Positions 1-12,624 of a stretch of 63,739 nucleotides of DNA are shown here, piece by piece. Numbering within the stretch: the first letter of the stretch is position 1; the number at the start of each line of letters is the position of its first letter. The notes beneath the pieces are model-generated. The model had not been told where the DNA came from. It worked only from the letters and a program-made list of their open reading frames with translations, and ran no database searches. The DNA is from Scenedesmus sp. ARA3. Lineage: Eukaryota; Chlorophyta; Chlorophyceae; Sphaeropleales; Scenedesmaceae. Where the stretch lies: positions 1-63,739 of the forward strand of contig RWJK01001826.1 in assembly GCA_004335835.1 (NCBI GenBank). Reading direction: 5' to 3'. A program made the position numbers and the translations under genes.

Positions 1-3000
1 TATCATGCTTAAATGCACGTGCTTGTGGGACACTGCGCTCTCCAGTCTGAAAGGATCTGGAAGTGCGCTTGTGGTTGCTGTTGGAGTGGCAACCACCATC
101 AGTGAAGCACTGCTGAGTAACAGTCACAAGCCTACACTACTGCGCCATGAGCCTCGGGGCCCTGCATTGCGAAACTGGCAGGCTGGCAGCAGGTGGTTGT
201 GCAGATTCCCAGCGCACCCATGCAGACCACGAACAGATCAAGCTGCTGGGCAGTTTGGTTGCAGTTCAGGTATCTTGCAGCAGCAGCAGCAGCATGCATG
301 CTACAGGCAACCTTGGGCAACGCAGGCTTGGCAGGAGACGAGTAGCAAAGAGAAGGATACATGCCACCTGTCACTGAACCCGTCATCTGCAAAGGGAGTG
401 GCGCAGTGTTCTGCAGGTACTCCAGCCTTTTGCACAGCGCGAGATTGTCATGTCACCGGAGTTACAGCAGTGACTAGCAAATTGCCATCCCCACTACCGC
501 CCAAAGTACACACGGTGACAGCATCATGAGTCAGCCTGCGATATGATCCAGCCGCTGGCAGCTGCTGTGACAGGTAGCTACCTAGGCAAGTGCAGCTAGC
601 AGTGCCTGCCGCCTACGCTACCTACACCCTCTAGCGTACAAACATCTAAGAATAGTGCAGTGCAGCAAAGCAAAAGAGATCAGCTGAAAACTGAGCCTGC
701 AGGGTGGCACTGCCACATCAGCGTCACCTGACCTGCACCATACTATGTTATGTAACATGTTATAAAAGCTGCTGCCGGCAGTGCCATCGCCACAAGGCGC
801 GACCACTGCAGCATGGAGGCAGGATCTCCATCCAGCAGGTGCACTAGAAAAAAAACACAACGCAATAAGAGCATGTGCAAGCACCACGAAGTGCCCTGAC
901 AGAGCCCGGCAGAAAAAGGCATCCTGCTGAGGGCAGTTTGCAAGCTACTGCATGCACACATCTGCATGCTTTGCCATGCACACTGTTGATTGGCTTGATC
1001 CTGCAAACAGAATCCTGCAGTTGTGCCTATTGCTCCTTCTCAGGCACACATATCATGTACAGAGCACATGCCGCAGCGCAGCTTGCAGTGCCACATAGCA
1101 GCAGCACTGCTGTGTGGCAACCAGCTGCCAGCATGGCCATGCCAAGGCTCACAGCACGCAACATACAGTAGTGCAGGTACAACTTTGCTCGTGACAAACA
1201 CGACCTGCACAGTCACAACATCAACGGCTGAACAGCTGGCTGCCGTTGCATACAGCACTACCAAGCCTTAGCATGCCAGCAGCAGCCAGAGCAATGCTAG
1301 GACAGCACAGCAGGCTCGCAAGCACTTCAGGAGAAGTGCGCAGCTACTGACAGCTCCAAACACCATTGATCTGTGTGCTCGTTTTTTACCCTGCCCATGT
1401 CGATGTGTTGTCACATGTGCGGGGAACAGCACGGCTGCAGAACCACACAGCATGTGGAAGTTCAGCTGCAGGCAGCTGGGTAACACCACACATCGAACCC
1501 GCAGTAACACACACATTCAAGAGTCGCTTTGCAAGGGGTCACCGTGTAGGCTATGCATGCATAAAAATGTCATGCATATAAGACGGCAACATCAACACAA
1601 TTGCAAGCGATCCAAGGCCACGCATCAAAAGCACTGTACTACACGCCGCCGGGCATAGACACACCTGTCCCCTTGGAAACATCAGCGCCCGCACACCACA
1701 CATGTACACCCTGACACCCCAGCACAATCAGCAATACGCTGCTGCCCGGCAGGTCTTCTGCAGCCCGAGCCCAAGCACAAGCTCCTCTTGACATCACAAC
1801 AGCTGCACAGAACTGTGGAGGCGTGGATACCCTAAGCATTTATCCTGTCTTCCCTTAGGTGTAGCGGCCGCACATTGATTTAATTGCCGCAGCCCAAACA
1901 GCATCCCCGAGGCGCTGAAAAGCGGCAGCAAGCTTGCACCGCACACAAGCACCCTAGCACAGCACGAGGCTGCATCCCTGCAAATGCACCACACACAGCA
2001 CAACCATGACTGCAGGCAGATGCAGCTGCTCAGCACATCCCGCCTTCACAGCAACACCATCACGCGGTGTACTGCACCACCAACTGTGTCCATGCGGCAA
2101 TCACTCTATCAGCCCACATAGGGCCGTCGATACTATGTACGTTGTGAGCAAGCGCAGGCATGAAAACGTTGAGAGCATTGCTGCGTAGCTGCACATACAC
2201 ACAACAGCCAGCCAGCAGCTAGCATTGATGCAAAAAAACACAGCAGACAAGGCCCCATCATAGCATCCGATGGCCTGGCATACGGCCCCCGCTAGCTGCG
2301 CGCTGCTTCCCCTAGCCAGCAAGCACCGGGCAAGGCCCTGTGCACCAGCATCATCGCAGCCTGTGGAACAAGCAGCATTTTTTCTGCAACCAGCCAGCAT
2401 GCCGGCTGATCAGCCATTTGTACTGCTGCACCACCGAGCCTGCTGCTTCTGGATAAGCCACCACAAGCCACCACAAACACTTGCTATGGCGTTCCCTGGA
2501 GGAGTGTCCCCTGTTTATACAGCACACGTACACACACCCAGGAGCCACCTGAGCAGCATGCGGTACCTTGTAAGGCGCCAATAACCATGCCCACGCAGCA
2601 CTGCTCTGTGGCTAGCCAAGCACGCACAGCACTGCTGCTGATGCCACACAAAACCCTCGGCAAAATTTGAGTCAAAAACGAGGAGGGGCTGCAATCAGGC
2701 ATGCTCAATCGTCACACCCCTACAAGCTCCCAAGACAGATGAACTTTAATATGGTACACATTCGGCGTATCACTCTCAACTGTAGGCAACGCAACGCAAC
2801 CGCGCCGGCATTGCACATAATGACAAGCCAACACCTGCTGATGTGACTGCTGCTACAACAACCCTACTCCAGCATTAGCAACCAGCATTAGCAACCAGTC
2901 TAACCAGTACCTACATAAGCTAACAGGCAAGCCGCATAAGCAAGCGCAGCAAAACTTAGCCTAACCCAACCTAACGGCATATTTAACAGCCCTTTTGGCG

Positions 3001-3672
3001 AAAGACATCGCACTTTAGAGCTATGCCAAAGCTGTCAGTTTGAGCAAATGCACACAAACCGCCAACCAGTCTTGCGAGCGGAGCACAACGCAACAACTAA
3101 AACACAAGAACCGTGGCTCTGAGGTCCAAATCAAGCGAAACACAACATTTGCCGGCAGTGACGTGCCTATAGCAAGCATACAACGCGCAGCAGCCGCTGT
3201 AGTAACAGGAGGCTGTGGTGCAGACCAGATGCCTTATATAACACGGCATGCAGCAGCTACAGCTGGCTAGTCAGGACAAACTCACTACAGCCCGCGCTGC
3301 AGCGCCATCTGCACTGCAGCAGGAGCGCCAGGCGCAACTCAAAGTGTGTAAGCAACTGTGCAGACAACTCTATGCAAGCAGTGCTTGTCGGTCAAACCAA
3401 CTCGCCAAAGACAAGAGGCAAATGCACACAAAATGTGTGCCCAACCCTTTGCCACAGCAGTCAGCACAGGAACTTCACACAAACCTGGCCGCATGCCCAC
3501 ATGATGCCATTCGCAGGCACGCCAACCACAGCATTGAAAACCGCAGCCTGCGCTACTTAGCAACACGTGCATGCGTGCAATGCTGCGCATACATGGCACA
3601 CCACTGCACAATCGTTGCAGCTGCCAGCTGTACAGCCATACTTCCCAACCCTGCAGCTACCTCGCTGCATCT

Positions 3673-3710
3673 ACACACACGCACGCACGCACGCACGCAC
3701 ACACGCACAC
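3673..3710. repeat. CA/CACG microsatellite
   Basis: A short run of alternating CA and CACG units, roughly 38 bp. It lies in the unannotated stretch left of the CBM20 gene and has no visible coding role. Confidence 0.8.
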
Positions 3711-3859
3711 TCAAATTCAACTCATCTCTGCCCAATGCCACCCCTGCATGTGCCGCAACACAAGGCCCATCCCTGAGGCACCATCCAACATGGCTGTGCT
3801 ATTGGCGCAACAGCAGACAGCAGGGTAGTGGCCACGTCACAACCGCACACGACAAGCCG

Positions 3860-3950
3860 ACGTCATCATGCACGAAGTGGATTTGAACCCATAACAGGCA
3901 TTGCCACTCTACAGCAACTCCTGTACAGCAAGCAATCCCTCAACAAGCCT
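3860..3950 (-). other. tRNA-like element with a B-box match (doubtful)
   Basis: On the minus strand the sequence contains GGTTCAAATCC, a good match to the tRNA T-arm / Pol III B box, preceded by a weak A-box-like stretch (TAGAGTGGCAATGCC) at about tRNA spacing. Only three of five T-stem pairs form as I fold it, and no matching 5' acceptor strand is visible. It is more likely a decayed tRNA or a tRNA-derived SINE head than a working tRNA. Confidence 0.2.
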
Positions 3951-4111
3951 TCCATAGCGTGCCCCACACCTTTTGCCACCAGCAGCAGCTCCCACGCAAC
4001 TGGCTGTTCCCAATTGCATTCACACACCCCACCCACAACGCTCGCAGACGCATTCAGATCCGCTGCAAGCAAGCGCAGCAAGCGCAACAAGCAAGCTGCC
4101 TCCCACAGGGC

Positions 4112-4329
4112 TCACGCAGCCAGCAGATGTCCCATGTGCCGCTTCGCATCCGCAAGCTGTCTGTCTGCTTTCAGCATCAGCGGATGCGTAGGATCAGCCA
4201 GGCTATCTAGCAGCTCCGCTGACTGCTGCAGTGCCCGGTCCACGCCTCCAAAAGCCTCAGCGCGCGCATCTGCGCTGCCATTTACGCCAGCAAAGCAGCC
4301 CGGGCCAAAGCCACTGTCGCTGCTGCCAG

Positions 4330-4366
<37 letters not shown>

Positions 4367-4506
4367 TGCAGGTGCAGGCTCCGGAACGAAGCCCTGCATG
4401 GCTGCAATCTGCTCCATTGGCATTGGCTCGTCATCATCAGCAGCTGCTGGCGCATCCCAGACTGCTGCAGCTGCTGCTACTGGCTCTGCTGCTGCCGCGG
4501 GCAAGC

Positions 4507-4548
<42 letters not shown>

Positions 4549-4797
4549 CCTCGTCATCATACAGGTGTGCTAGATCGCACGGCTCCGTGCTGTTGCTGTC
4601 GCTGCAGTTCATGCAGCTGCAGATGGCATCTGCAAGGCATAAACAAGCCTCCTCGCAGTCGTCGCTCAGCAGCGCAGCAGCAATCTCGTCCTCTGAAGCA
4701 GACGCAAGCGAAGATCCTGGCGAGCCTGACGGCGAGCGCCTGCCGCTGCTGCTGTTTAGTGATGTTGCTGCTGCCGCCGCCGCCGCCGCTGCTGCGA

Positions 4798-4829
<32 letters not shown>

Positions 4830-6576
4830 TTCATCGATGCTGCCGCCGCCGCTGCTGCTGCAATGCTGCCAGGAATAGCTGCAGAGGGTGGCATGATAGC
4901 CGCTTGCTTTGCAATGGCAAAGACATCAACGGGTGCCAGCCGCTGCCGCTGCTGCTGCTGCTGTAGAGGTGCTGCAGCTGCTTCTGCCTCCGCAGCCATC
5001 GCTGCCGCTGCTGCTGTCAGCTGCTCCTGCAGCTGCAGTGCTGCTGTCACATCTGCTTCATCAGCAAAGCCCTGGTCATCAAAGCTTGTAGTCAGCAGCT
5101 CCACAGGCAGCGGTGTGGTGCCTTGGCTGAATTGCTGCTGCAGACCCTGCAAGTTGCTGCTGCTGCTGCTGCCGCCGTTGTTTGACAGGGCAGCGAGTGC
5201 TGCAGCAAGCTCATGCTGCAGCTGTGGCAGCAGGTTGGCCACATCCTGTGACAGAGAATCTAGGGGGCCTGACTGCTGAGGGTGGAAGCTGCTGACCATG
5301 TTCATGCTGAGTGCCTGCTGCTGCTGCTGCTGCTGCTGGTCAACTGCCGCTTCACTTGACGCAGCAGCAGACACGCTGCTGCTGCTGCTGCTGCTGGGTG
5401 TGAAGCATGCAATGTTATTCTGCAGCAGCACAGGGCTCGCAGCAGCCGGCGTCTTGCTGCCGCTGCTGCCGCCAGCTGCACGCCGGCGTTGCTGCTGCTG
5501 CGAGGGCACTGGCACGCCGATTTCGTGCACTTGCCGGCTCTCATGGGCCCAGCTGTCCGTCACATGCACCAGGAAGCCAGCGCTGCGCAGGCACAGTGTG
5601 TTATTTGCGCCCTCTTGCCACCTCACCACGCCGCCTTGCTGATCGAGCACGACGTATTTGTACTCCACGTCAGACCTGCGGTAAGAATGTGTGTATGTGT
5701 GTGTGGCAGGGCACATGCGGTTGAGTGCGGAGATGAGGGCACATGCGGTTCACTAGCAGTGGCAGGTGAAGGGCCTAGATATGTGTCAAACCTGTGTCTG
5801 TGTGGCTGAAGACCAGCTGACAGGTACCAGCTAGTATAGCAGCAGATAGGCTGGTGCTATGTGGCATGAGAAGCAGCTAGCTAGCTGCTAGGCAACCTCT
5901 GGCTGCCACTGATGACTAATCCAATGCTCAGCACAGTGCCAGCCTCCAGCGGAACCCCATCATTTGAGTGCATGCATGCCTGCTGGAACCTATGATGTAA
6001 CGCCAAGGCCTTACCCATAGGGCAGCGACAGCACGACAGTCCAGGTGTCCTGGGCCTCTGGGCCCCCGCATGTCATGGGCACAGCAGCAGATGTCAACCA
6101 GCTGGTGTGGCTGCCCACAACTGCTAGCCGGCTGCCGAAATCGGCCTTGTAATGGACCTCCAGATGCACCTCGACAGCTGCAGGATCAGACGAAGCCGGG
6201 TGATGAGCATGTGACTGTGCCACGACAGGCAACAGCATTCTCAGGCAGCATGTTCGCTCCGGCAGCTTTCAAACTGATTATATATGCATTTAGGGTAGAT
6301 CAAACGCTCACCTTGCTGCTGCTGATAAGGCTGCGATTGTGTGAGCACCGGGGAGGTGCTGGCATAGTCTGCATAGTAAGCAGCCACGTCCGCATGCAGC
6401 GGATGCACCTCCACAGCTGCTGCTCCTAAAGGACGCACATCGCCAGCATGCCTCGTTCGCCGGCTATTGCTACGGAAGGTGCCACGGGCGGTAGAAGCAG
6501 CAGGTGCCACGAGGCACTGCGAGCTGCTGCTTGCCACAGAGCGCTGGCTAACACTATAAGCCGATAACGGAGCCAT
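4112..6576 (-). CDS. CBM20 starch-binding domain protein with long Ala/Gln-rich tail
   Basis: Three exons on the minus strand (6576-6312, 6177-6015, 5675-4112) join in frame to about 663 aa; an upstream in-frame GTG at 6606 was not used. Residues 1-88 are Ser/Ala/Arg-rich and basic, like a chloroplast transit peptide. Residues ~90-190 form one CBM20 module: VEVHLEVHYKADFG, VVGSHTSW, DTWTVVLSLP, EYKYVVLD and VVRWQEGANNTL match the family's strands and its starch-binding aromatic positions. CBM20 modules bind starch granules or glucan chains. The remaining ~470 residues are low-complexity poly-Ala, poly-Gln (a run of about 12) and Ser, with no catalytic domain visible. I infer a plastid starch-associated, scaffold-like protein rather than an amylase. 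The CAG/CTG tracts in the last exon may vary in length between strains. Divergent from SART1. Confidence 0.8.
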
Positions 6577-6976
6577 CTTACACGTACACGGGTTGTAGAT
6601 TGCCACTAGGAGAACGCTTAGGAGGAACGGCAGTAGATTACTAGCACATTGCGTGTGAGGGAGTCAGCCATTGCCACAGTGCAAAGATCTACGAGCAAAT
6701 ACTGCTGAAATACCTGGGCAACAGCTGCTTTTGTCAAGTGCGAAGTTCTGGTTCAGGTCTGGGCAGAGTAACAGGGAGGCCAGGGAGAGGTTGCGTGCAC
6801 TCCTGGCTGCTCTTATCATTGGTTTTGTGCTAGGAATGACGTTTGTACCGGGTCTGGAGTTGCCTGCAGTGCGAAGCTGCTTGCTTTACTCACGCAGTTC
6901 CCGCAAAGTGGTGCATCGCACGTGCTGGTAGGCGTTGATACAGCCCATAAGCTACCGATAAGGAAGGGAGCTCAAC
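6577..6976. promoter_or_regulatory. Shared divergent promoter region, CBM20 gene / SART1
   Basis: About 400 bp separate the two start codons, which point away from each other, so both promoters and 5' UTRs must lie here. I see no clear TATA box or named operator. Bidirectionality is inferred from layout only. Confidence 0.5.
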
Positions 6977-7858
6977 ATGGCGGATGAGGTGGTGGAGCTC
7001 AGCATTGAGGAGACCAACAGGTGAGCTGTTGCACCTGTTGCACCTGTGCTGCTGCTGCTGCTGCTGCTGCTGCAGTGTTCATGCTTGTCCACCTGTGAGG
7101 ACTGGACTTTGCAGGCAACCATTTAAAATCTGTGTCGCTGTCTAGCGGGTTCGTGATGCAAGCATGCATGTGCTGTTCAAGTGCTGTTGTGGCGAGCAGC
7201 GCATCAAACGCATGGGTTGTTTGCGCATGCAGCGCAGCTAATGCATAGCCTGCCATGCTGCTTCCTCCTCAGTACAGCACCCTGTCACTCATCTTCATCA
7301 TTGCACACCGTGGCCAGCCGCGCGCTGCTAAGCTGTGCCTCTGTAGTGCATACAACACACTGTTTGCTGCATTATTGCGCAGGCTGCGTGCTTCTCTGGG
7401 CCTGAAACCGCTCAGCTCAGGGCCACCAGCAGCTGCTAAGCTCCAGCCCAAGCCGGTGAGAAGCAACTCAGCAGAGCTATAGCAGCTAGCGTCAGCCGTA
7501 TGATGAACTGATTGCAGGCATGGACACACAGCTATGGGTTGCTAAAGGTACCTGTACCTCTGTGCAGTTTACACCACAGCACGGTGCATTTCAGTATCAG
7601 GCTTTACATGATCCCATGACTAGGTGGTGCTCAGCACAACTGCTTGCATGCCGTAGCCGGATTGCATCTGCTTCGGCACATATGCATGCGCTCATCACGT
7701 CAACATGTGCACTTGTCATTATTCTGCAACTTGCAAATTGCAGGAAGCCAAGCCGGAGGTAGATGCGGATGAGCTGCGCAGCAAGCTTCAAGAGTGAGTA
7801 GCAGCAGTGTTCCGCGCAGTCAGCAGCTGCATGTGCAACATGACTTTAGGCAGATTAT

Positions 7859-7892
<34 letters not shown>

Positions 7893-10800
7893 GTGCTGAG
7901 GCGGCAATGGAAGCAGCAGCTTCAAGAGTGAGTGGCAGCAGCAAGCAGCACATGGTCTGCTGTCGCTGGTGTTGGTGGCACACTTATGGGCAGCTTCAGC
8001 AGCAGCAGCTGCAGCTGCACTTTCTGTGGAACCATCTTGCCTGCAGTTGCTGTGGTGTTGGTCCACCTTCAGCCCTGCACAATTGCAGCGCTGCATGCAT
8101 GTGGTGCGTCAAATGCTTGTCTTTGAATGCATGTGTGATGTGCGCGCACACCCACTCCCCTCCTGCCTGCCTGCCTGCCACACTGCATGCAGTAAGCGGG
8201 AGAAGCGGCGGCGAGAGGCAGAGCTCCGCAAAACTAAAACGCTTGGCGAGGCATCTGCAGATGTTGATGATGTGGCAAGCTGGATCAGCAAGATCAAGCC
8301 GGGCCAGGCAGCAACAGCAGATGCAGCAGCAGCAGCAGCAGCAGCGGCAGGCGGCAAACCCGCCAAGCGTGCGCGGCGAGGCGATGCAAAAGCAGCAGCG
8401 GCAGCAGGGGATGAAGCAGAGCACACAGCAGCTGATTTGGCAGGCGTTTCAGTCAAGCATAATCTGGGGGACTTAGCAGAGGGTGAGACAGTGGTGCTGA
8501 CGCTAGCAGATGCAGGCATCCTGGATGAAAAGGGAGAGCTTGCTGATGGGCCAGATCAGCTGGTGGATGTGCTGAGCATGCAGGAGAAGGCTCGCAGGAA
8601 AGCCCGCGCAGCAGCAACCAAGACAGCAAAGCCGCTGTGGGAAGAAGATGGAAAGATTCGGGGGCTGTTAGATAAGTATGATGAGGAAGAGGAGGAGGCA
8701 GCTGCAGCGTTTGATGCAGCGGGGCAGCTGCACGCGCAGCAGCGGCGCGAGGAGGAGCTGCGCAAGCGGCTGGCTGCAGGAAAGGCGCTGCTTGCAGGAA
8801 ACGATCCTGCAGGCGGCGCCGGCGGGCTTCCTGCAAGCAGCGACTACTACACAGCAGAGGAGGCCGCAGCCATGAAAGGCGGCGGCAAAGAGAAGAAAAA
8901 GAAGAAGCGGAAGCTGCGGACCACCAAGGTTTCTGCAGATGAAGAGCCAGAGGCAGCAGCAGGGCTGGACCTAGATGCATTAGAAGCAGCAGCAGCGGCA
9001 GAGGGAGCAGCAGACTTAGGCAGCAGGAATGCGCGCGAGCAGCGGCGGAAGGACGCTGACGCTGCACGCGCAGCAGCGCAAGCAGATAGGGCTGCACGCT
9101 TCGAAGCAGCTCTGGGCCGTGCTAACATTGCTTCAGAGGCTCTGAGGCCTTCCAAGGCTGCTGCAGCAGCAGCAGACGAAGGTTCTGACGATGCCGATGA
9201 TGAGCTCGCAGCTTCGCTGGCGCGTGCGCGGCGGCTGGCACAGAAAGCGGCGGGCGGCAGCGGCAGCGAGGCAGCAGCAGCAGCGGGCGGCGGCAGTGAA
9301 GCAGCAGCAGCAGCAGATGCTGGTGATGCTGGGTCTTCCTCTTTTGAGGAGATGGCAAAGCAGCTAGCAAAGAAGCGAGAGGAGGATGAAGCAAAGCTGC
9401 GGGAGCAGCTTGCGGCAGGTGCGCGGGGCTTGTTTGTATGTGCACATTGCTGCAGAAGCTGCACGGGGTTGGTTTGTATGCGAATAACTGGTGCTGGGCG
9501 GATGCAAGTTGTGCATCTGTGGGACTTGGGGTCGGCCGCAGCTGTGCAGCTGGGCATGCATCCATATCTCAGGCCTGGTTAATGCAGAGCACTGCACTGG
9601 CTGCGCATTGTGTAGCAAGCAGCATGTTTTGTTATGGCTTCTTGGCCTCCACTGCATATCCACTCTGGCAGCCATGATGCTCTCCCGCTGCTGTTGCTGC
9701 TGCTGCGCGCACTGCTGCTGCTGCCGGCTGCGCTTCTGCAGGCACCACAGATGCCTTCACAGAGACCACCGAGTTTGTGCGCAGCATCCAAGTGACAGGC
9801 CCCAAGGCAGCAGAAGACGGCAGCAGCTACATGGATGTTGACGAGCCAGCAGCAGCAGCAGCAGCAGCGCCGCTGCCGCCGCCGCCGGCAGAAGTCAAGC
9901 CGCCGGCGGCAGCAAAGCAGCAGCGCAAGTACCGGAAGGGAGGCTGGGTTGCTGCAGACGGGCAGGAGGATGAGGAGCAGCAGGTGCGCTGCTGGTATGA
10001 TGCAGCTGCATTTCAATGCAGGCTTCAAAAGCCTAGCCAGCGACCATTTGGGAGACGTGCTTGCGTAGCCAGTAGACGGGGCAGTGTGGATGCTGTGTAT
10101 GTTGCATGATGCAGGGTTTGAAGCGCTGCTTGGGGCATGTCTTGCTGCGTGCTGCTTCGTCAATCAGAGGTAGGCAGTCGGATGTGGGGTTGCAGATAAG
10201 GACACATGCACAATAGACCAGGCCAGGCATAGTATGCCATCAGTGCCTGACCAGCCGGCAGACATGGCTAGTACTTTCGCACCAGCCATGCAGTCCAGCA
10301 GCGCACATGCCCAGATATGGCACTAGGCTAAGTACATTGTCTGTTTCGGACATGTTTGCATGCACTCACTGCTGATGCCCTGCTACTCACTGCTGCTGCT
10401 GCTGCTGCTGCTGCGTCCTCAGGCTGATGCGGAGGCTGATGCTGCTGCTGCCAGCAGCAAGCGGCCAGCTCCGGAGCTTGAGGATACAGGCGTGGTGGGG
10501 GAGCGGGCCATTGGCAAAGGTGAGTGTTGCGCTGCTGCCTTCATGCAAACAGCAACATATGTTCCGTAGCTGTGCTTGAATGCCAAGAGGGATGCCCATG
10601 TGCTGTGCTTGAATGCCAAGAGGGGTGCCCATGTGCTGTGCTTGAATGCCAAGAGGGATGCCTGTGTGCTTTTGCCACGGTGGAGCCTGTGCAGGATGTC
10701 AGTTGAAGCACTATGGGTAAGTGAAGTGCAGTGCAGTGCATATACACTGTGTGTATGCTTTCCTGGCCTTGCTTGCTGTCTTTCTGACTACTTTTGGCTG

Positions 10801-12555
10801 TCTCTTCAGGCCTGGCGGCGTGCTTCAGTGCTTAGGTGACAAAGGGAGGCTATGCACTGTATATGCTGTCCGCACCTCTATCATCCTCCACTATTTGCCG
10901 TCTCTACAGGTCTGGCGGCTTGCCTGGGCCTGCTCAAGGACAAGGGCACCCTGAAAGACAAGATGCAATGGACTGTCCTTACCTCCTTCTGCCTGTTGCT
11001 GCTTGTGTGCAGGCCTTGCCGCTTGCCTGGGCCTGCTCAAGGACAAGGGCACCCTGAAAGACAAGATGCAATGGACTGTCCTTACCTCCTTCTGCCTGTT
11101 GCTGCTTGTGTGCAGGCCTTGCCGCTTGCCTGGGCCTGCTCAAGGACAAGGGCACCCTGAAAAACAAGATGCAGTGGGCGGGCCGCACCAATGACAAGAA
11201 GCCAGTGGCCCTCATCGGGCTGCATGATGTGTACACGGGCGGCAGCCACGAGGACGCGATGAGTCAGCGCATCGAGGTGGCGCTGACGCAGCGCGACGAG
11301 TTTGGGCGCGTAATGACACCCAAGGAGCGCTTCAGGGTCATGTGCCACCAGTGAGTGCTGCTGATTGTGGATTGTTTTCGAACCTAGCTGTGTTGGTGTT
11401 GTTGCTGCCGCCAGGTGCTTGCCTGCTGCTGGGTTGATGTTTCGTAAGAGCGCCCCGCGTCAGCTGCATTGCTGTTGGTGGCATGTTTTCAACTCCTCAA
11501 CTGCTCCTAACCGCCACCAATTATCCTTCGCCGGTCCACGGCAAGTCTCCCAGCAAGAACAAGCAGGGGGAGGGGCGGCGCAAATACTTGCAGGAGGTGG
11601 CCATTGCTGCTTCGGGCATGTCCTCCACCCTCTGAATCCCATCTGTTCTGTGTTCAGTTCGCACACACAGGTTTTTCAGCAAGCTGCCTACCAGGAGTGG
11701 TACGTTTTTTATTGCTTTGTTGTCGCACATCCTCACTTTAAAAACCGCCGCCGTTCACCATGCACAATGCAGGTTCCACGGCAAGCCGCCCAGCAAGAAC
11801 AAGCAGGAGGAGCGGCAGCGCAAGTACCTGGAGGAGGTGGCCATTGCTAAAGCCACCACCAGCGAGGACCCTTCAGCGGAGCTGGACCGGCTCAAGGCCC
11901 TGCAGCGCAGCACGGGCAGCGCCTACATCCCGCTCACAGGTAGGTGGCGCGGTTCAGGTGGCTTCTACGGGTTGTAGGCAAGATATTTTGAGGCATCTGA
12001 GGGGTTTTGGAGGATGTGGAGGTTGTAAGAGGATGGCTTTGGAAGCACCCCTCGGCAGAGCTGGACCGGCTCAAGGCACTGCAGCGCAGCACGGGCAGCG
12101 CATACATCCCGCCCACAGGCAAGGCAGGCGCAGCATCATGCATGTGCAAAGCAGTTTTTATGGCATCAAGTTTAGAGTTTTTGAGGAAAAAGGCTCGGCA
12201 ACAGCAGAGCGTGCACACAGGCACACACTTGAGTTGTACAACCAGACCCTGCAGCACTGACTGTCTCCTGCACTGCTGCCACCGCCCACTGTTGCTTTCA
12301 AAACGCACCCTCACAATCACAGGCAAGGGCAGGCTAGGAGTTGGCGGCACGCGCGGCGAGGATCCCCTCTCTGGCCTCGCAACAGCGCGCAGCGGCGCAG
12401 GCGGCGCCAGTGTGGCGCCTACGCCGGTGCTTGGCGGCGGCCTGACGCCGCTGTCCGGCGTGCGCAAGGTGGAGGCAATGCTTGGCATCAGCAAGCCTGG
12501 CGGCAGCAGCAGCAGCGGCAAGGGCAGCATGCTGCCGCCTGCGCCACGCAAGTAG
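6977..12555 (+). CDS. SART1: SART1/Snu66 homologue, U4/U6.U5 tri-snRNP protein
   Basis: Nine exons (6977-7020, 7383-7455, 7744-7793, 8193-9418, 9742-9983, 10423-10519, 11116-11350, 11773-11939, 12323-12555) join in frame to 788 aa, close to the ~800 aa of human SART1. The protein opens with ELSIEETNRLRASLGLKPL, the family hallmark, followed by a Lys/Glu/Arg-rich coiled region. The C-terminal half carries RAIGKGLAACLGLLKDKG, GRVMTPKERFR and FHGKPPSKNKQEERQRKY, the conserved SART1 C-terminal block. SART1 is a core tri-snRNP protein needed for spliceosome activation, so it should act in the nucleus. Ala-rich inserts disrupt the middle. Several introns hold diverged copies of neighbouring exon edges, and four acceptors near 10809-11115 could compete; I chose the last because only it continues into the full exon. 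Diverged copies of the last exon lie past the stop. Confidence 0.9.
10571..10669 (+). repeat. 33-bp minisatellite, three units
   Basis: Three near-identical 33-bp units beginning TGTGCTTGAATGCCAAGAG at 10571, 10604 and 10637, inside the sixth SART1 intron just after the donor at 10520. Confidence 0.9.
10910..11218 (+). repeat. 103-bp tandem copies of a SART1 exon start with its intron end
   Basis: Copies start at 10910, 11013 and 11116, exactly 103 bp apart. Each has an AG acceptor followed by codons for the CLGLLKDKGTLK stretch. Only the third runs on into the complete exon; the first two lead into intron-like sequence ending in the next acceptor. A shorter, more diverged fourth copy precedes them at about 10810. 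Confidence 0.9.
11530..12120 (+). repeat. Diverged copies of SART1 exon 8 on both sides of the exon
   Basis: 11535-11605 resembles the start of exon 8 (the FHGKPPSKNKQEER coding stretch) about 240 bp upstream of the real one, with changes that break the frame. 12056-12118 resembles the end of exon 8 (LDRLKALQRSTGSAYIP) about 179 bp downstream of it. Both lie in introns. Confidence 0.85.
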
Positions 12556-12624
12556 GAGAGTCGTGGCAGCGGAGCTGCTGCTGCGGCTGATGGTTTTTGC
12601 ATGGCTCTAACTGGCATTCGCCAC

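Larger units (their letters stand above)
1..4111. other. Intergenic or unannotated stretch, no gene recognised
   Basis: I see no convincing gene here. Open frames on both strands have shadow-like composition (Cys/His/Ala/Ser/Gln-rich) and no exon chain or family motif. The first ~120 bases read in frame as a short hydrophobic segment (ALVVAVGVATTISEAL) that could be the end of an exon cut by the window edge; an Alba-like fold crossed my mind but the match is too short to claim. The rest holds scattered CA-rich simple sequence and short direct repeats such as the doubled 'agcattagcaacc' near 2871-2897. Confidence 0.5.

Noticed and set aside
3248..3886. 212-codon open frame
   Set aside because: Biased His/Thr/Ala/Cys composition, passes through a CA microsatellite, no homologous motif.
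3860..3950. Functional tRNA gene
   Set aside because: B box present, but T-stem pairing is poor and no acceptor stem partner is visible.
3828..5279. 483-codon plus-strand open frame over the CBM20 gene
   Set aside because: Ser/Ala/Cys/Leu homopolymers are the antisense reading of Gln and Ala tracts; the minus strand carries the CBM20 motifs and consistent splice sites.
8453..9557. Long minus-strand open frames opposite the large SART1 exon
   Set aside because: Antisense shadows of an open, GC-rich coding exon; no motifs and no splice chain.
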